A stretch of DNA of 26,258 nucleotides from Campylobacteraceae bacterium (GCA_022758985.1 JAEMQC010000032.1:1-26258), one strand, 5' to 3'. Shown: positions 7,659 through 15,689, counted from the first letter of the stretch. Translations and numbers: made by a program. The notes: a model not told the origin generated them from the sequence alone.

Positions 7659-7687
7659 ATTTTACAAAAGAAAGGTTTTAAATGGGA
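7659..7687 (-). promoter_or_regulatory. Candidate promoter in the murE-ferredoxin gap
   Basis: On the minus strand a TAAAAT box (7659-7664) preceded by TG-like TTTTG sits about 30 nt before the ferredoxin-like start codon. The -35 region (7682-7687, TCCCAT) is not canonical, but Campylobacter sigma70 promoters often lack a clear -35. A short palindrome CTTAA/TTAAG lies near the murE stop, just upstream. This would begin a second unit covering ferredoxin-panD-ybaB-ispA-tkt. The call is tentative. Confidence 0.35.
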
Positions 7688-7705
7688 TAAAATAAGTCTT
7701 AAATA

Positions 7706-9022
7706 TTAAGCAGTAGCGGTTTTTTGTTTCAAAATCTCTCTTGCCGTCTCACGGTCGTCAAAATGTATTGTGCAATCTTTGAAAATTTGGCTGCTCTCGT
7801 CACCTTTTCCGAGAATAGCGACTATTTCATCCTCTTTTTGCTCTAATATCGCTTTTTTGATAGCCTCATATCTATCTTCGACGACAGATACTTTGCTTTT
7901 ATCTTCTATTCCGTCCAATATATCGGCTATAATAGCGGAAGGCTCCTCGCTTCTAGGATTATCACTCGTGATTATAAGTTTTGCGGCTCTAAGTGCGGCC
8001 TCTTTACCCATAAGCGGCCTCTTGCCCCTATCTCTGTCGCCGCCTGCGCCGAATACTACGGTTATTTTTGAGCCGCCTAGCGCCTCAAGCACCTTTGCTA
8101 TACCGTCAGGGGTATGGGCAAAATCGACTACTACAAGCGGTGAGGCGCTTATAATTTCCATTCTGCCGCCTACTCCGCCAAAGTTTTCTACGTTTTCGCA
8201 AATAGTTTCGAGCTTTTCGTTTGTGAGCATATGTACCGCCGCCACGGCCGCAGTAATGTTGTATATATTAAAAACCCCCGCCATAGAAGCGTGAAACGAA
8301 CAGTTTTCGCCGCCATGGTCTATTACTGCGAAAATTCCCTCGTTCAAAGAGTAGGCGCCAACCTTGTAGTTGGCGTGTTTTTCGAGCCCGTACGTTTTTG
8401 CATTTTTAGGGTTAAAAGCTATGTTCTCATCGTCAATATTGATAAGTTTTGGGGTCTCGTCAGATAAAAACTCGTTTTTTGTATCACGATAGTTCTCGAA
8501 TGTTTTATGAAAGTCGAGATGGTCTTGCGTAATATTCGTAATAATTTTAAGCGCAAAAGATAATCCTTCTATACGCTTTTGAGCGATAGCGTGTGAGCTT
8601 ACCTCCATCACAAAGTATTCACATCCTCTCTCTATCGCTTCTAAAATATTGGCAAAAATATTTAGCTGCATAGGCGTCGTAAGAGACTTCTCTTCAATCC
8701 TCTCATCGTTAATAAAAAAGCCCCTTGTGCCTTGTAAAGCTACCCTCTTGCCGCTATCAAGCAACAATGAATAAATAGCCGCAGCCGTAGTCGTCTTGCC
8801 ATTGGTGCCCGTAATGCCTATTATTTTTATAGACGATAGGTCAAATATATCTTTTAACTCGTTTGCGCCGACAAAGACGTTTACCCCTCTGGCTTTCGCA
8901 TCGTCCAAATATTTAGCCGAGAGAGGAGTAATCAAAAAGGCGGTATTAGAGTCGCACTCAGACGAATTATCGCTAATAAACTCTACAGATAGGTTAGATT
9001 TTTTTGGGAGTCTTAGCTTCAA
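7706..9022 (-). CDS. murE: UDP-N-acetylmuramoyl-L-alanyl-D-glutamate--2,6-diaminopimelate ligase
   Basis: A 438-residue cytoplasmic Mur ligase that adds meso-diaminopimelate to the peptidoglycan stem peptide using ATP. The P-loop GITGTNGKTTT (69-79), the expected carbamylated Lys182 in YRDTK, VSSHA, TQDHLDFH, and DFAHTPDG are all seen. The DNPR motif (354-357) marks specificity for diaminopimelate rather than lysine. It is shorter than E. coli MurE (495 residues) because the N-terminal substrate domain is compact. The start is a TTG codon at 9022, with GGAAAG 6 nt upstream, and lies 29 nt inside the preceding gene. No ATG is available at the conserved N-terminus MKLRLPKK. The overlap implies coupled translation with that gene. 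Confidence 0.95.
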   Translation of the reverse strand: MKLRLPKKSNLSVEFISDNSSECDSNTAFLITPLSAKYLDDAKARGVNVFVGANELKDIFDLSSIKIIGITGTNGKTTTAAAIYSLLLDSGKRVALQGTRGFFINDERIEEKSLTTPMQLNIFANILEAIERGCEYFVMEVSSHAIAQKRIEGLSFALKIITNITQDHLDFHKTFENYRDTKNEFLSDETPKLINIDDENIAFNPKNAKTYGLEKHANYKVGAYSLNEGIFAVIDHGGENCSFHASMAGVFNIYNITAAVAAVHMLTNEKLETICENVENFGGVGGRMEIISASPLVVVDFAHTPDGIAKVLEALGGSKITVVFGAGGDRDRGKRPLMGKEAALRAAKLIITSDNPRSEEPSAIIADILDGIEDKSKVSVVEDRYEAIKKAILEQKEDEIVAILGKGDESSQIFKDCTIHFDDRETAREILKQKTATA

Positions 9023-9605
9023 CTGTTTCTTTCCGGTTTAGTTTGTCAAATAGATCTCTGATTTTTTTATTGGATGGAAATATCGCACTCGCACTCTCTA
9101 GATAATTCATTGCCATTTCGTTAAAACCGTTTGCAACAAGACTCTCTAAAAAGCTTATAAAATCTTTTTTTTCAGATATTACGACTCTCGTAGAAAACAT
9201 TATATCTTCAAATGCGCGTTTAAAGTCACCCCTCTTTTCTACTATCTTTAAAAAATCGTCATATGAAATCGCATTTTCATAATCAAGCCTATCTTTTAGC
9301 GGAGTGGTCAAAAGCTCTGCCGTAGCGCTAAGCGCTCCGTCTATCGAGAGTATAATCTTCTCTAGTAACTCTGCAGCATTCTCAGCGCTCTCTTTTTTGG
9401 CGATCATGTAGTAATCAAAAAGGGAGTGCGCTTCATTTTCCATCTCATAGGCTAAATCGCAAAGCAAAATACCTATCTTGACATCCTTGCTATCTGGGTT
9501 TTCGTGTCTAGCCAAAGAATATTCAAAGAGCGCCTTTTCGTAATTTTTGGCTATAAAGTACTTCTCGGCACTCTCTAGATGTTTTTTGAAAACTCTTTTT
9601 TTCAT
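8994..9605 (-). CDS. Uncharacterised TPR-like helical protein between nifU-like gene and murE
   Basis: A 203-residue protein that is not recognised as a named enzyme. The N-terminal part (about residues 8-45) reads like a tetratricopeptide helix pair (AEKYFIAKNYEKALFEYSLA), followed by further amphipathic helices and a second repeat-like segment near residues 160-190 (NEMAMNYLESASAIFPSN). There is no signal peptide or membrane segment, so a cytoplasmic adaptor or scaffold role is plausible but not shown. It starts 2 nt after the NifU-like gene and overlaps murE by 29 nt. The same three-gene order is, to my knowledge, found in C. jejuni, so the linkage is old. The C-terminus is basic (KTPKKI). 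Confidence 0.75.
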   Translation of the reverse strand: MKKRVFKKHLESAEKYFIAKNYEKALFEYSLARHENPDSKDVKIGILLCDLAYEMENEAHSLFDYYMIAKKESAENAAELLEKIILSIDGALSATAELLTTPLKDRLDYENAISYDDFLKIVEKRGDFKRAFEDIMFSTRVVISEKKDFISFLESLVANGFNEMAMNYLESASAIFPSNKKIRDLFDKLNRKETVEAKTPKKI

Positions 9606-9607
9606 AG

Positions 9608-9904
9608 TTATCTTTGCAGACCTCTAATAAATTCTTCCAAATTCTGTTCAGCGCCCATAGGCACATTTACAACTGATAGCTCTTGGTGAATATCTTCTTT
9701 AATTTTTTTCTCTACGCCGTATTTTAGCGTATTTTTGCTGCTAGGACATCCTATGCATGCACCTTGCAGCTGCACATATACGACATGATCTTTGACTGTT
9801 ATTAGTTTAATACTTCCGCCGTCAAGCGCCAGCATAGGTTCTATCTTGGCAATGCATCGCTCTACGGCCGGCAATAGCTCTTCGTCTGTGAACGGTATAG
9901 ACAT
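9608..9904 (-). CDS. NifU C-terminal-domain (NfuA-like) iron-sulfur scaffold protein
   Basis: A 98-residue small NifU-type protein that would bind a [4Fe-4S] cluster between two subunits and hand it to apo-proteins. The conserved core is LDGGSIKLITV then QGACIGCPSS with Cys50 and Cys53, then VEKKIKE. The start at 9904 (MSIPFTDEEL) is chosen because AAGG lies 8 nt upstream and the protein then has the usual small-NifU length. An in-frame start at 9985 would run into the rplQ terminator. It leads the block with the TPR-like gene and murE. The ~65 nt upstream, after the terminator, must hold the promoter if one exists, but no convincing box pair is seen. Confidence 0.9.
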   Translation of the reverse strand: MSIPFTDEELLPAVERCIAKIEPMLALDGGSIKLITVKDHVVYVQLQGACIGCPSSKNTLKYGVEKKIKEDIHQELSVVNVPMGAEQNLEEFIRGLQR

Positions 9905-9970
9905 TGGTAAACCTTGTAAGTTTTTGGTGTAATGTATTTGTTTAGCGCTTAAAAGTCGTTTAACGGAAGT

Positions 9971-9995
9971 AGAAAAGGCCGCCACAAAGACGGCC
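9971..9995 (-). terminator. Rho-independent terminator of the ribosomal operon after rplQ
   Basis: On the minus strand GGCCGTC (9989-9995) pairs with GGCGGCC (9977-9983) around a 5-nt TTTGT loop; six pairs are Watson-Crick and one is G-U. TTTTC follows directly. It begins 12 nt after the rplQ stop codon. This is the only clear terminator found downstream of the 29-gene cluster. Confidence 0.85.
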
Positions 9996-10007
9996 GTAGA
10001 TATTTTA

Positions 10008-10364
10008 TTAACCCTTGATTATTTCAAGAGTTGCCATTTGGGCGGCGTCGCCTCTTCTTTGGCCTGTTTTTACGATGCTTGTATAGCCGCTTGTTCTACC
10101 GTTTAGAGCCGGAACAAGTTCGTTTATTAGTTTTTTTGTAGATTCTTTATCTTGCAATAGGGCAAAAACTGCTCTATGAGCGTTTAGGTCACCTTTTTTT
10201 GCTTTTGTTACAAGTTTGTCGAAATAAGGTTTCAACTCTTTTGCTTTTGGTAGAGTCGTCTCTATTTTTTCATATTGTATAAGTGATATTGCAAGGTTTT
10301 TTAGTAGAGCAAGTCTGTGAGACGTTGTTCTACCGAGTTTTCTATGTGCTACTCTATGTCTCAT
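10008..10364 (-). CDS. rplQ: 50S ribosomal protein L17
   Basis: A 118-residue L17, the last gene of the operon. MRHRVAHRKLGRTTSHR at the N-terminus and the C-terminal TGQRRGDAAQMATLEI are the family signatures. It binds 23S rRNA near the exit-tunnel side of the large subunit. Its ATG overlaps the rpoA stop by 1 nt (TAATG), so translation is probably coupled to rpoA. A GC-rich hairpin terminator follows 12 nt after the stop. Confidence 0.98.
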   Translation of the reverse strand: MRHRVAHRKLGRTTSHRLALLKNLAISLIQYEKIETTLPKAKELKPYFDKLVTKAKKGDLNAHRAVFALLQDKESTKKLINELVPALNGRTSGYTSIVKTGQRRGDAAQMATLEIIKG

Positions 10365-11377
10365 TATCTATCCTTTAGTTGTGCTAGCTTCGCTTTTAAA
10401 GCGCTGAGAAGCTCTTCAGGAAGTTCGGTTCCAACAGGATAACCCATCTCTTCCATCTTATCTTTTATCTCATCGAGAGATTTTTTACCCAGATTTCTTA
10501 CTTCCGCAAGTTCTTTTTCGTTCATCAACACAAGGTCGCCTAGATATTTCACAGAGGCTCTTGTAAGACAATTGTGGCTTCTAGCGGAGAGGTTCAGATC
10601 ATCGATACTTGTTAGAAGTTTTTTAAGCTCACCGTCGTTTTCGCTTTTTGCCGAAGAACCTGAAACGGCTACGCCACCAGAAATAGAAAGCTCTTTATTA
10701 AATATGCTTAGTTGTTCATAAAGAGTTTTGACGGCTTCTCTAAATACGGTTTCAGCTTCAGTTTGACCGTCAGTCTCAACCGTAAATATTAGTTTTTCAT
10801 AGTTTGGATTATCTTCCACAAGCATGTTTTCTATTTCATAAACAGCTTTTTTTACAGGCATAAAATACGCATCAAGCGGGATAAAGTTAGCTTCCGTAAG
10901 GTCTCTAATCTCTTCGCTAGGCACATAGCCCATGCCCTTTTCAACAACAATACTAAAATTCAAAACGGCATCGTCATTAATAGTAGCAAGATGCAAATCT
11001 TTGCTCACTACTTCAACTTCATCGTTATCAAGATCGGCGCCCTTAATCTCTCTGTGTCCAGAGAAAGAGTAGTTCATGATAACTTTTTTAGCATCCGTTT
11101 TCATTTTGAATCTGATATTTTTAAGATTCAAAATAAACTCTGTAACGTCTTCTAGCATACCTCTAACATAATCGAACTCGTGCGTTACGCCTTCGATTTT
11201 AACGGCGGTCGGCGCACAGCCTACGCTTGAGCTAAGCAGAAGCCTTTTTAGAGGGTGTGCTATTGTTATAGCGTAACCCGTCTCAAAAGGATATATATAT
11301 ATCTTGGCGGAGTTTTTATCTTTACTCTCAACCTCGATACTACTAGGAACCAAAGGTGATACTTTTATTTTTTTCAT
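10364..11377 (-). CDS. rpoA: DNA-directed RNA polymerase subunit alpha
   Basis: A 337-residue alpha subunit. The N-terminal domain, which dimerises and assembles beta and beta', runs to about residue 230 and includes AITIAHPLKRLLLSS. The C-terminal domain from about 250 contains SARSHNCLTRASVKYLGDL and EVRNLGKKSLDEIKDKM, the helix-hairpin-helix region that binds UP elements and activators. The two are joined by a Ser/Gly-rich linker. Length is close to the usual 329-345. Its upstream AAGGTGG lies in the 16-nt gap after rpsD. Its place between rpsD and rplQ ties polymerase supply to ribosome synthesis. Confidence 0.98.
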   Translation of the reverse strand: MKKIKVSPLVPSSIEVESKDKNSAKIYIYPFETGYAITIAHPLKRLLLSSSVGCAPTAVKIEGVTHEFDYVRGMLEDVTEFILNLKNIRFKMKTDAKKVIMNYSFSGHREIKGADLDNDEVEVVSKDLHLATINDDAVLNFSIVVEKGMGYVPSEEIRDLTEANFIPLDAYFMPVKKAVYEIENMLVEDNPNYEKLIFTVETDGQTEAETVFREAVKTLYEQLSIFNKELSISGGVAVSGSSAKSENDGELKKLLTSIDDLNLSARSHNCLTRASVKYLGDLVLMNEKELAEVRNLGKKSLDEIKDKMEEMGYPVGTELPEELLSALKAKLAQLKDR

Positions 11378-11393
11378 GCTTTAAGCCACCTTA

Positions 11394-12020
11394 TTATTTT
11401 GAGTAGAATTCGATGATAAGTCTTTCGTCAACCGGAATGGTTACTTCGCTTCTCTCTGGAACTCTCGTAAAGATACCAAAAAGTTTATCTTTATCAACAT
11501 CGACCCATGGAGATATACCGGTTTGGTTTGTAAGCTCCATAGCTCTCAGTATTTGAGGATTATTTTTAGATTTTTCACAAACCTCGATTTTTTGACCTGG
11601 CTTTACTCTGTAAGAAGGAATTCCTACTTTTTTACCGTCAACAAGAATGTGACCGTGGTTTACAAGTTGTCTTGCAAATCTTCTGGTTGTAGCCATGCCC
11701 ATTCTATAAACTACGTTATCAAGTCTTCTCTCAAGAAGTTTAATGAAGTTTTCACCAGCGTTACCGCTAGCTCTTGAAGCTTCATCATATAGTCTTCTAG
11801 TTTGTTTTTCAGATAGCCCATACATAAATTTTATTTTTTGTTTTTCTCTAAGCTGAGTACCGAACTCGCTTACTTTTGCTTTTCTCTGACCGTGTTGACC
11901 CGGAGCGTAAGGTCTTTTGTCCAGAGCTGATTTGCCGGCGAGTCTTCTTTCGCCTTTCATATCAAGGCTAACGCCTAGTCTTCTTTCTAATTTCTCAACT
12001 GGTCCAGTATATCTTGCCAT
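11394..12020 (-). CDS. rpsD: 30S ribosomal protein S4
   Basis: A 208-residue primary 16S rRNA-binding protein that nucleates assembly of the 30S body. The N-terminus MARYTGPVEKLERRLG and the S4 RNA-binding core (LERRLDNVVYRMGMATTRRFARQLVNHGHILVDGKKV) are intact. It has no N-terminal zinc cysteines, so it is the zinc-free form. In E. coli S4 represses the alpha operon; whether that occurs here cannot be seen. It follows rpsK by 10 nt. Confidence 0.98.
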   Translation of the reverse strand: MARYTGPVEKLERRLGVSLDMKGERRLAGKSALDKRPYAPGQHGQRKAKVSEFGTQLREKQKIKFMYGLSEKQTRRLYDEASRASGNAGENFIKLLERRLDNVVYRMGMATTRRFARQLVNHGHILVDGKKVGIPSYRVKPGQKIEVCEKSKNNPQILRAMELTNQTGISPWVDVDKDKLFGIFTRVPERSEVTIPVDERLIIEFYSK

Positions 12021-12030
12021 AATCTATTCC

Positions 12031-12423
12031 TTACACTCTTCTTCTTTTTGGAGGGCGGCATCCGTTGTGCGGAAGCGGGGTAACGTCTTTTAGATAAACG
12101 ACTCTAATATCGCTTCTGTTACCTACAGCTTTTACCGCCATCTCTCTACCGTTGCCCGGACCTTGGATTTTTATACCAAGTTCTTTGATTCCGTGCTCTT
12201 TTGCTTTAGTTATAGCGTCTTCTACGGCTTGTTGAGCGGCGAAAGGGGTAGATTTTTTACTACCTTTAAAGCCCAGGCTTCCCGCGCTTGACCAGCAAAT
12301 GGCATTACCCATTTCGTCGCTGATAGTTACAAGCGTGTTGTTGAAAGAGGCTACTATATGGATGATGCCTCTAGCAATATTTTTTTTGACTATTTTTTTC
12401 TTTACTTTTCTTTTTGCTGCCAT
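12031..12423 (-). CDS. rpsK: 30S ribosomal protein S11
   Basis: A 130-residue protein of the 30S platform that contacts the mRNA near the exit site. The basic N-terminus (MAAKRKVKKKIVKK) precedes GIIHIVASFNNT, and the conserved C-terminus ends in DVTPLPHNGCRPPKRRRV. Both ends match the family exactly. It lies 23 nt after rpsM, a slightly larger gap than most in this operon. Confidence 0.98.
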   Translation of the reverse strand: MAAKRKVKKKIVKKNIARGIIHIVASFNNTLVTISDEMGNAICWSSAGSLGFKGSKKSTPFAAQQAVEDAITKAKEHGIKELGIKIQGPGNGREMAVKAVGNRSDIRVVYLKDVTPLPHNGCRPPKRRRV

Positions 12424-12446
12424 TTTTGCTTTCCTTTAATTACGCC

Positions 12447-12815
12447 TTACTTAGATTTTGAACCTACGGTTTTTCTCTTACCTTTTCTAGTTCTTGCATT
12501 AGTTTTTGTTCTTTGACCTCTTACCGGTAGACCTTTTCTGTGTCTAAGACCTCTAAAGCTTCCAAGATCCATCAATGCTTTGATATCCATAGAAACTTTC
12601 TTTCTAAGGTCACCCTCTACTACGTAGTTTTCTTGGATCTCTTTTCTAAGAGCGGCGGCTTCATCTTCAGTAAGTTCGTGAACTCTTTTGTCGATAGAAA
12701 TACCGGTGGCTTTTAGAATTTCTAGAGATTTAGCATGCCCTATACCATAGATATAAGTTAGAGCAAACTCAAGTCTTTTTTTCTTTGGAAGGTCAACACC
12801 TGCTATCCTTGCCAT
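12447..12815 (-). CDS. rpsM: 30S ribosomal protein S13
   Basis: A 122-residue protein of the 30S head that touches the P-site tRNA and the 50S bridge. MARIAGVDLPKKKRLEFALTYIYGIG and RGLRHRKGLPVRGQRTKTNARTRKG are the diagnostic stretches. The C-terminal tail is lysine-rich, as expected for contact with tRNA. It starts 4 nt after the rpmJ stop codon. Confidence 0.98.
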   Translation of the reverse strand: MARIAGVDLPKKKRLEFALTYIYGIGHAKSLEILKATGISIDKRVHELTEDEAAALRKEIQENYVVEGDLRKKVSMDIKALMDLGSFRGLRHRKGLPVRGQRTKTNARTRKGKRKTVGSKSK

Positions 12816-12819
12816 CTAA

Positions 12820-12933
12820 TTATCCTTGTCTTTGTTTATGTTTTGGGTTTTCGCATATTACGCGAACGATGTTTTTTCTTTTAATGACTTTGCATTTGTC
12901 GCACATCTTCTTAACCGACGGTGCTACTTTCAT
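12820..12933 (-). CDS. rpmJ: 50S ribosomal protein L36 (zinc-binding form)
   Basis: A 37-residue gene read directly from the minus strand: it begins MKVAPSVKKMCDKC and ends NPKHKQRQG. Cys11, Cys14, Cys27 and His32 form the zinc ribbon (C-x2-C-x12-C-x4-H), so this is the C+ form that depends on zinc. A strong AAGGAG site lies about 6 nt upstream of the ATG. It follows a ~100-nt gap after infA and precedes rpsM by 4 nt. The order infA-rpmJ-rpsM is the usual one. Confidence 0.97.
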   Translation of the reverse strand: MKVAPSVKKMCDKCKVIKRKNIVRVICENPKHKQRQG

Positions 12934-13031
12934 AAAACGCTCCTTATTTTATTAAAACCTATTATGTTCTTACTTCCAAAAGCCTATAAACGGAAAAAAG
13001 AACCGAATTCTATCACTTTTAAAGTAAAAGC
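12934..13031 (-). promoter_or_regulatory. infA-rpmJ intergenic gap, possible internal promoter
   Basis: This ~98-nt AT-rich stretch is the largest non-coding gap inside the ribosomal operon. On the minus strand it has TAGAAT (13007-13012), which resembles a -10 box and would start RNA near 13000, giving a leader of roughly 65 nt for rpmJ. No canonical -35 was found. A small stem CTTTTA/TAAAAG near 13017-13031 is too weak to call a terminator. It may start a separate rpmJ-rpsM-rpsK-rpsD-rpoA-rplQ transcript. Confidence 0.35.
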
Positions 13032-13250
13032 TTACTTATACCTAAAAGTAATTCTGCCTTTATCGAGACTGTAAGGAGTGAGTTCTACCTTAACCTTATC
13101 GCCCGGCAAAATTTTGATATAGTGCATTCTCATCTTGCCTGCTATATGGCCAAGTATCACATGGCCGTTTTCGAGTTCAACCCTAAATGTCGCATTCGGC
13201 AAAGCCTCAACGACTACTCCGTCAATTTCAATGACATCGTCTTTTGCCAT
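13032..13250 (-). CDS. infA: Translation initiation factor IF-1
   Basis: A 72-residue OB-fold factor that blocks the A site of the 30S subunit during initiation. The order of motifs (MAKDDVIEIDGVVVEALPNATF, ENGHVILGHIAGKMRMHYIKILPGD, SLDKGRITFRYK) matches the family over its full length. It starts 9 nt after map. It is the last gene before the ~100-nt gap leading to rpmJ. Confidence 0.98.
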   Translation of the reverse strand: MAKDDVIEIDGVVVEALPNATFRVELENGHVILGHIAGKMRMHYIKILPGDKVKVELTPYSLDKGRITFRYK

Positions 13251-13259
13251 TCTTCCTCC

Positions 13260-14015
13260 CTAAATTCTTGACAAAACTTCGGCTCTGCCGTTTACGATAG
13301 CAACTGTGTGCTCATAATGGCTGCCGCGAAGTCCGTCATTCGATACAACGCTCCACTTATCTTTCAAGATTTTGGAGCCTCCGTCTTTTTGGCAGATCAT
13401 CGGTTCAATACAAAAAACCATTCCGTTTTTTATTTTCGGCCCTTGCGAAGGATTTCCTTCTACATAGTTTAGAATGGAAGGTTCCTCGTGCGGGCTTCTA
13501 CCGATACCGTGACCGCAAAAATTTCTAAGCGGCTTATAACCTTTTGCCTCTATATAATCCTCTATGATTTTGCTGAGCTCTTTAAATCTCATACCCTCTT
13601 TGATCGAAGATATTGCAAAATCAAGGGAGTCTTTGGCGCAGGCTATAAGCTCTTCATCCTCTTTTGATACAGATCCGACCGGCACCGTAACAGCGGTATC
13701 TCCATACCAGCCGTCAAGCTCCGTGCCTATATCAAGCCCGACTATGTCTCCGTCTTTTAAAACGGTTTCATCGGGTATTCCGTGAATTATCACCTCGTTG
13801 ACCGAGATGCATATGGCCTCAGGAAAGCCATAAAGCCCTTTAAATGAAGCTCTAGCATTTTTTGAGACTATAAACCTCTCACTCTCTTCGGAAATAAACT
13901 TTGTGGATACTCCCGGTTTTACAAGACCGACCGCAAAAGAGATGGCCTCGGCTGCAATTTTATTTGCGCGCCTAAGCGCATCTATTTCACTTTTATTTCT
14001 TATGTGGATGGCCAT
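13260..14015 (-). CDS. map: Type I methionine aminopeptidase
   Basis: A 251-residue cytoplasmic metalloenzyme that removes the initiator methionine from new proteins. All five metal ligands are visible: Asp95 (GLDIGTELDGWYGD), Asp106, His169 (CGHGIGRSPHEEP), Glu204 (CIEPM) and Glu235 (YEHTVAI), plus the substrate-side His79. There is no N-terminal SH3-like extension, so it is the short bacterial Ia form. It follows secY by 8 nt and precedes infA by 9 nt, consistent with co-supply of protein-maturation functions. Confidence 0.97.
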   Translation of the reverse strand: MAIHIRNKSEIDALRRANKIAAEAISFAVGLVKPGVSTKFISEESERFIVSKNARASFKGLYGFPEAICISVNEVIIHGIPDETVLKDGDIVGLDIGTELDGWYGDTAVTVPVGSVSKEDEELIACAKDSLDFAISSIKEGMRFKELSKIIEDYIEAKGYKPLRNFCGHGIGRSPHEEPSILNYVEGNPSQGPKIKNGMVFCIEPMICQKDGGSKILKDKWSVVSNDGLRGSHYEHTVAIVNGRAEVLSRI

Positions 14016-14023
14016 AGGTTAGA

Positions 14024-15286
14024 TTAAAGCCCTACCGCACTAAGAGTTTGGTATTTTCCTGTATATACTTGCGCCTCTATTTTTCTCATCGTATCAAGAG
14101 CGACTTGAACAACAATCAAAACGGCAGTCCCGCCAAAATAAAACGGAACGCCCATAGCTTTTACAAGAAGCCAAGGAAGCGTAGTGATAAGACCTAGATA
14201 TAGTGCGCCAAATAGTGTAAGGCGACTTGCTATCTCATTCAAAAATTCGGCAGAGTGCTCACCTGGTCTAACACCCGGAATAAACCCACCTTGTCTTTTT
14301 AGGTTTTCGGAAATATCTTTTGAGTTAAATGCGATCGACGCATAAAAATAAGCAAAAAAGACTACAAATAAGAATGTAAGTGCGTTAAACGCATATCCTT
14401 GCGGATGAATAAAATCTCTAATTGCAATAACCCAAGGGTTGGTGCTTGCCTGCATAACAGTTGATGGAAACATCAAAATCGCAGAAGCAAATATCGGAGG
14501 AATAACGCCGCTTAGGTTTAGCTTGATAGGGATATAGTTCATTATTCTCTTATTATGGTTAGCCATAAGCGTTTTTCTCTGATAAGAGACCGGGATTCTT
14601 CTCTCTGCAAGCTCAACATAGATAACGGCACCGACAGTTATAACCACCAAAGCCAATATAGCTACAAGCGTCAGGAAGTGCATCTCTCCGGTATTCACTA
14701 GTGTTACCGTATGACCGATAGCCCTAGGTATAGCAGATACGATACCAGCGAAAATGATAAGACTTATACCGTTGCCTATCCCTCTTTGCGTTATCTGCTC
14801 ACCAATCCACATAAGCATCATAGTGCCGGCAAGCATAGATATAGCAGATATTGCGACAAACAATGAATGGTCTATGGATATTGCACTCTCACCGGCTCTG
14901 CCCGTTAGGCTTTGGAGACCAAAAGATACGCCGACCGCTTGAATAAGTGTAATAGCTATTGTTGCATATCTGATTATCTGCATATACTTAACCATCCCGT
15001 CGCGCTCTTTTTTCATTTTGCCAAGCTCCGGGAATGTTGCCGCAAGAAGTTCCATGATGATTGATGCAGTAATGTATGGCATTATGCCTAGAGAGATAAT
15101 ACTTAGTCTTTCAAGAGCGTTACCGCTAAACATATTGAAAAGACCGAGGGCATTAGCCGAGTTTGCGTCAAAGAACTCTTTGACGACTTCTATATTAACG
15201 CCTGGCACAGGCACATAGGCTAATATCCTATATGCCAGCAAGAAGCCGAGCGTAATAAAAATTTTATTGACTAAACTTCTATCCAT
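14024..15286 (-). CDS. secY: Protein translocase subunit SecY
   Basis: A 420-residue inner-membrane channel subunit of the Sec translocon, with about ten hydrophobic helices. Seen: the plug-side start RILAYVPVPGVN, the helix-2 motif NALERLSIISLGIMPYITASIIMELL, the cytoplasmic loop with YVELAERRIPVSYQRK, and QGGFIPGVRPGEHSAEFL in the large C-terminal loop. It exports unfolded proteins with SecE, SecG and SecA. Its ATG lies inside the rplO tail, overlapping by 8 nt (ATGGATAG), so coupling is likely. No adk follows, unlike in E. coli relatives and many Gram-positives. Confidence 0.98.
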   Translation of the reverse strand: MDRSLVNKIFITLGFLLAYRILAYVPVPGVNIEVVKEFFDANSANALGLFNMFSGNALERLSIISLGIMPYITASIIMELLAATFPELGKMKKERDGMVKYMQIIRYATIAITLIQAVGVSFGLQSLTGRAGESAISIDHSLFVAISAISMLAGTMMLMWIGEQITQRGIGNGISLIIFAGIVSAIPRAIGHTVTLVNTGEMHFLTLVAILALVVITVGAVIYVELAERRIPVSYQRKTLMANHNKRIMNYIPIKLNLSGVIPPIFASAILMFPSTVMQASTNPWVIAIRDFIHPQGYAFNALTFLFVVFFAYFYASIAFNSKDISENLKRQGGFIPGVRPGEHSAEFLNEIASRLTLFGALYLGLITTLPWLLVKAMGVPFYFGGTAVLIVVQVALDTMRKIEAQVYTGKYQTLSAVGL

Positions 15287-15686
15287 TGAGTTTGCCGCTG
15301 GTTAGTACTGCTTCGTCTTTTATTTTAGAGGCAAGCTCTTTGGCTTTTGTGCCAATCAGCTTAACCTTTTCTACATAGTTAGGTAGTTTCATAGCGCCTC
15401 TAATGCTCTCAAGTGTAATTTCGCTAAGAGCAGCTATGGCATCGATTCTGTCTACGTTGATAACGTAAGGCTTTACAACTTTGCTGTTAAAACCTATTTT
15501 TGGAAGTCTTCTTTGAAGCGGTTGTTGACCGCCCTCGAAACCTCTTTTTGCAGTGTAACCGCTTCTAGCAGTCTGACCTTTGCCGCCTCTAGTGGCAGTT
15601 TTGCCCATACCGCTACCTTGGCCGCGCCCAACTCTTTTTTTGCTGTGAGTACTACCCACCGCAGGTGTTAGATTTTCTAGTGCCAT
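15279..15686 (-). CDS. rplO: 50S ribosomal protein L15
   Basis: A 135-residue late-assembly large-subunit protein. The glycine-rich basic N-terminus (KKRVGRGQGSGMGKTATRGGKGQTARSG) is diagnostic. It follows rpsE by 3 nt, with its Shine-Dalgarno overlapping the rpsE stop, and overlaps secY by 8 nt. rpmD (L30), which sits between rpsE and rplO in many bacteria, is absent here. Confidence 0.97.
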   Translation of the reverse strand: MALENLTPAVGSTHSKKRVGRGQGSGMGKTATRGGKGQTARSGYTAKRGFEGGQQPLQRRLPKIGFNSKVVKPYVINVDRIDAIAALSEITLESIRGAMKLPNYVEKVKLIGTKAKELASKIKDEAVLTSGKLNG

Positions 15687-15689
15687 TTT

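Noticed and set aside
9905..9985. N-terminal extension of the NifU-like protein
   Set aside because: The extended frame runs into the rplQ terminator hairpin, and the small-NifU fold begins at the ATG at 9904.
12826..13074. Plus-strand frame across rpmJ and the infA gap
   Set aside because: It is antisense to rpmJ, which is clearly real with its four zinc ligands; the plus-strand product is unconvincing.
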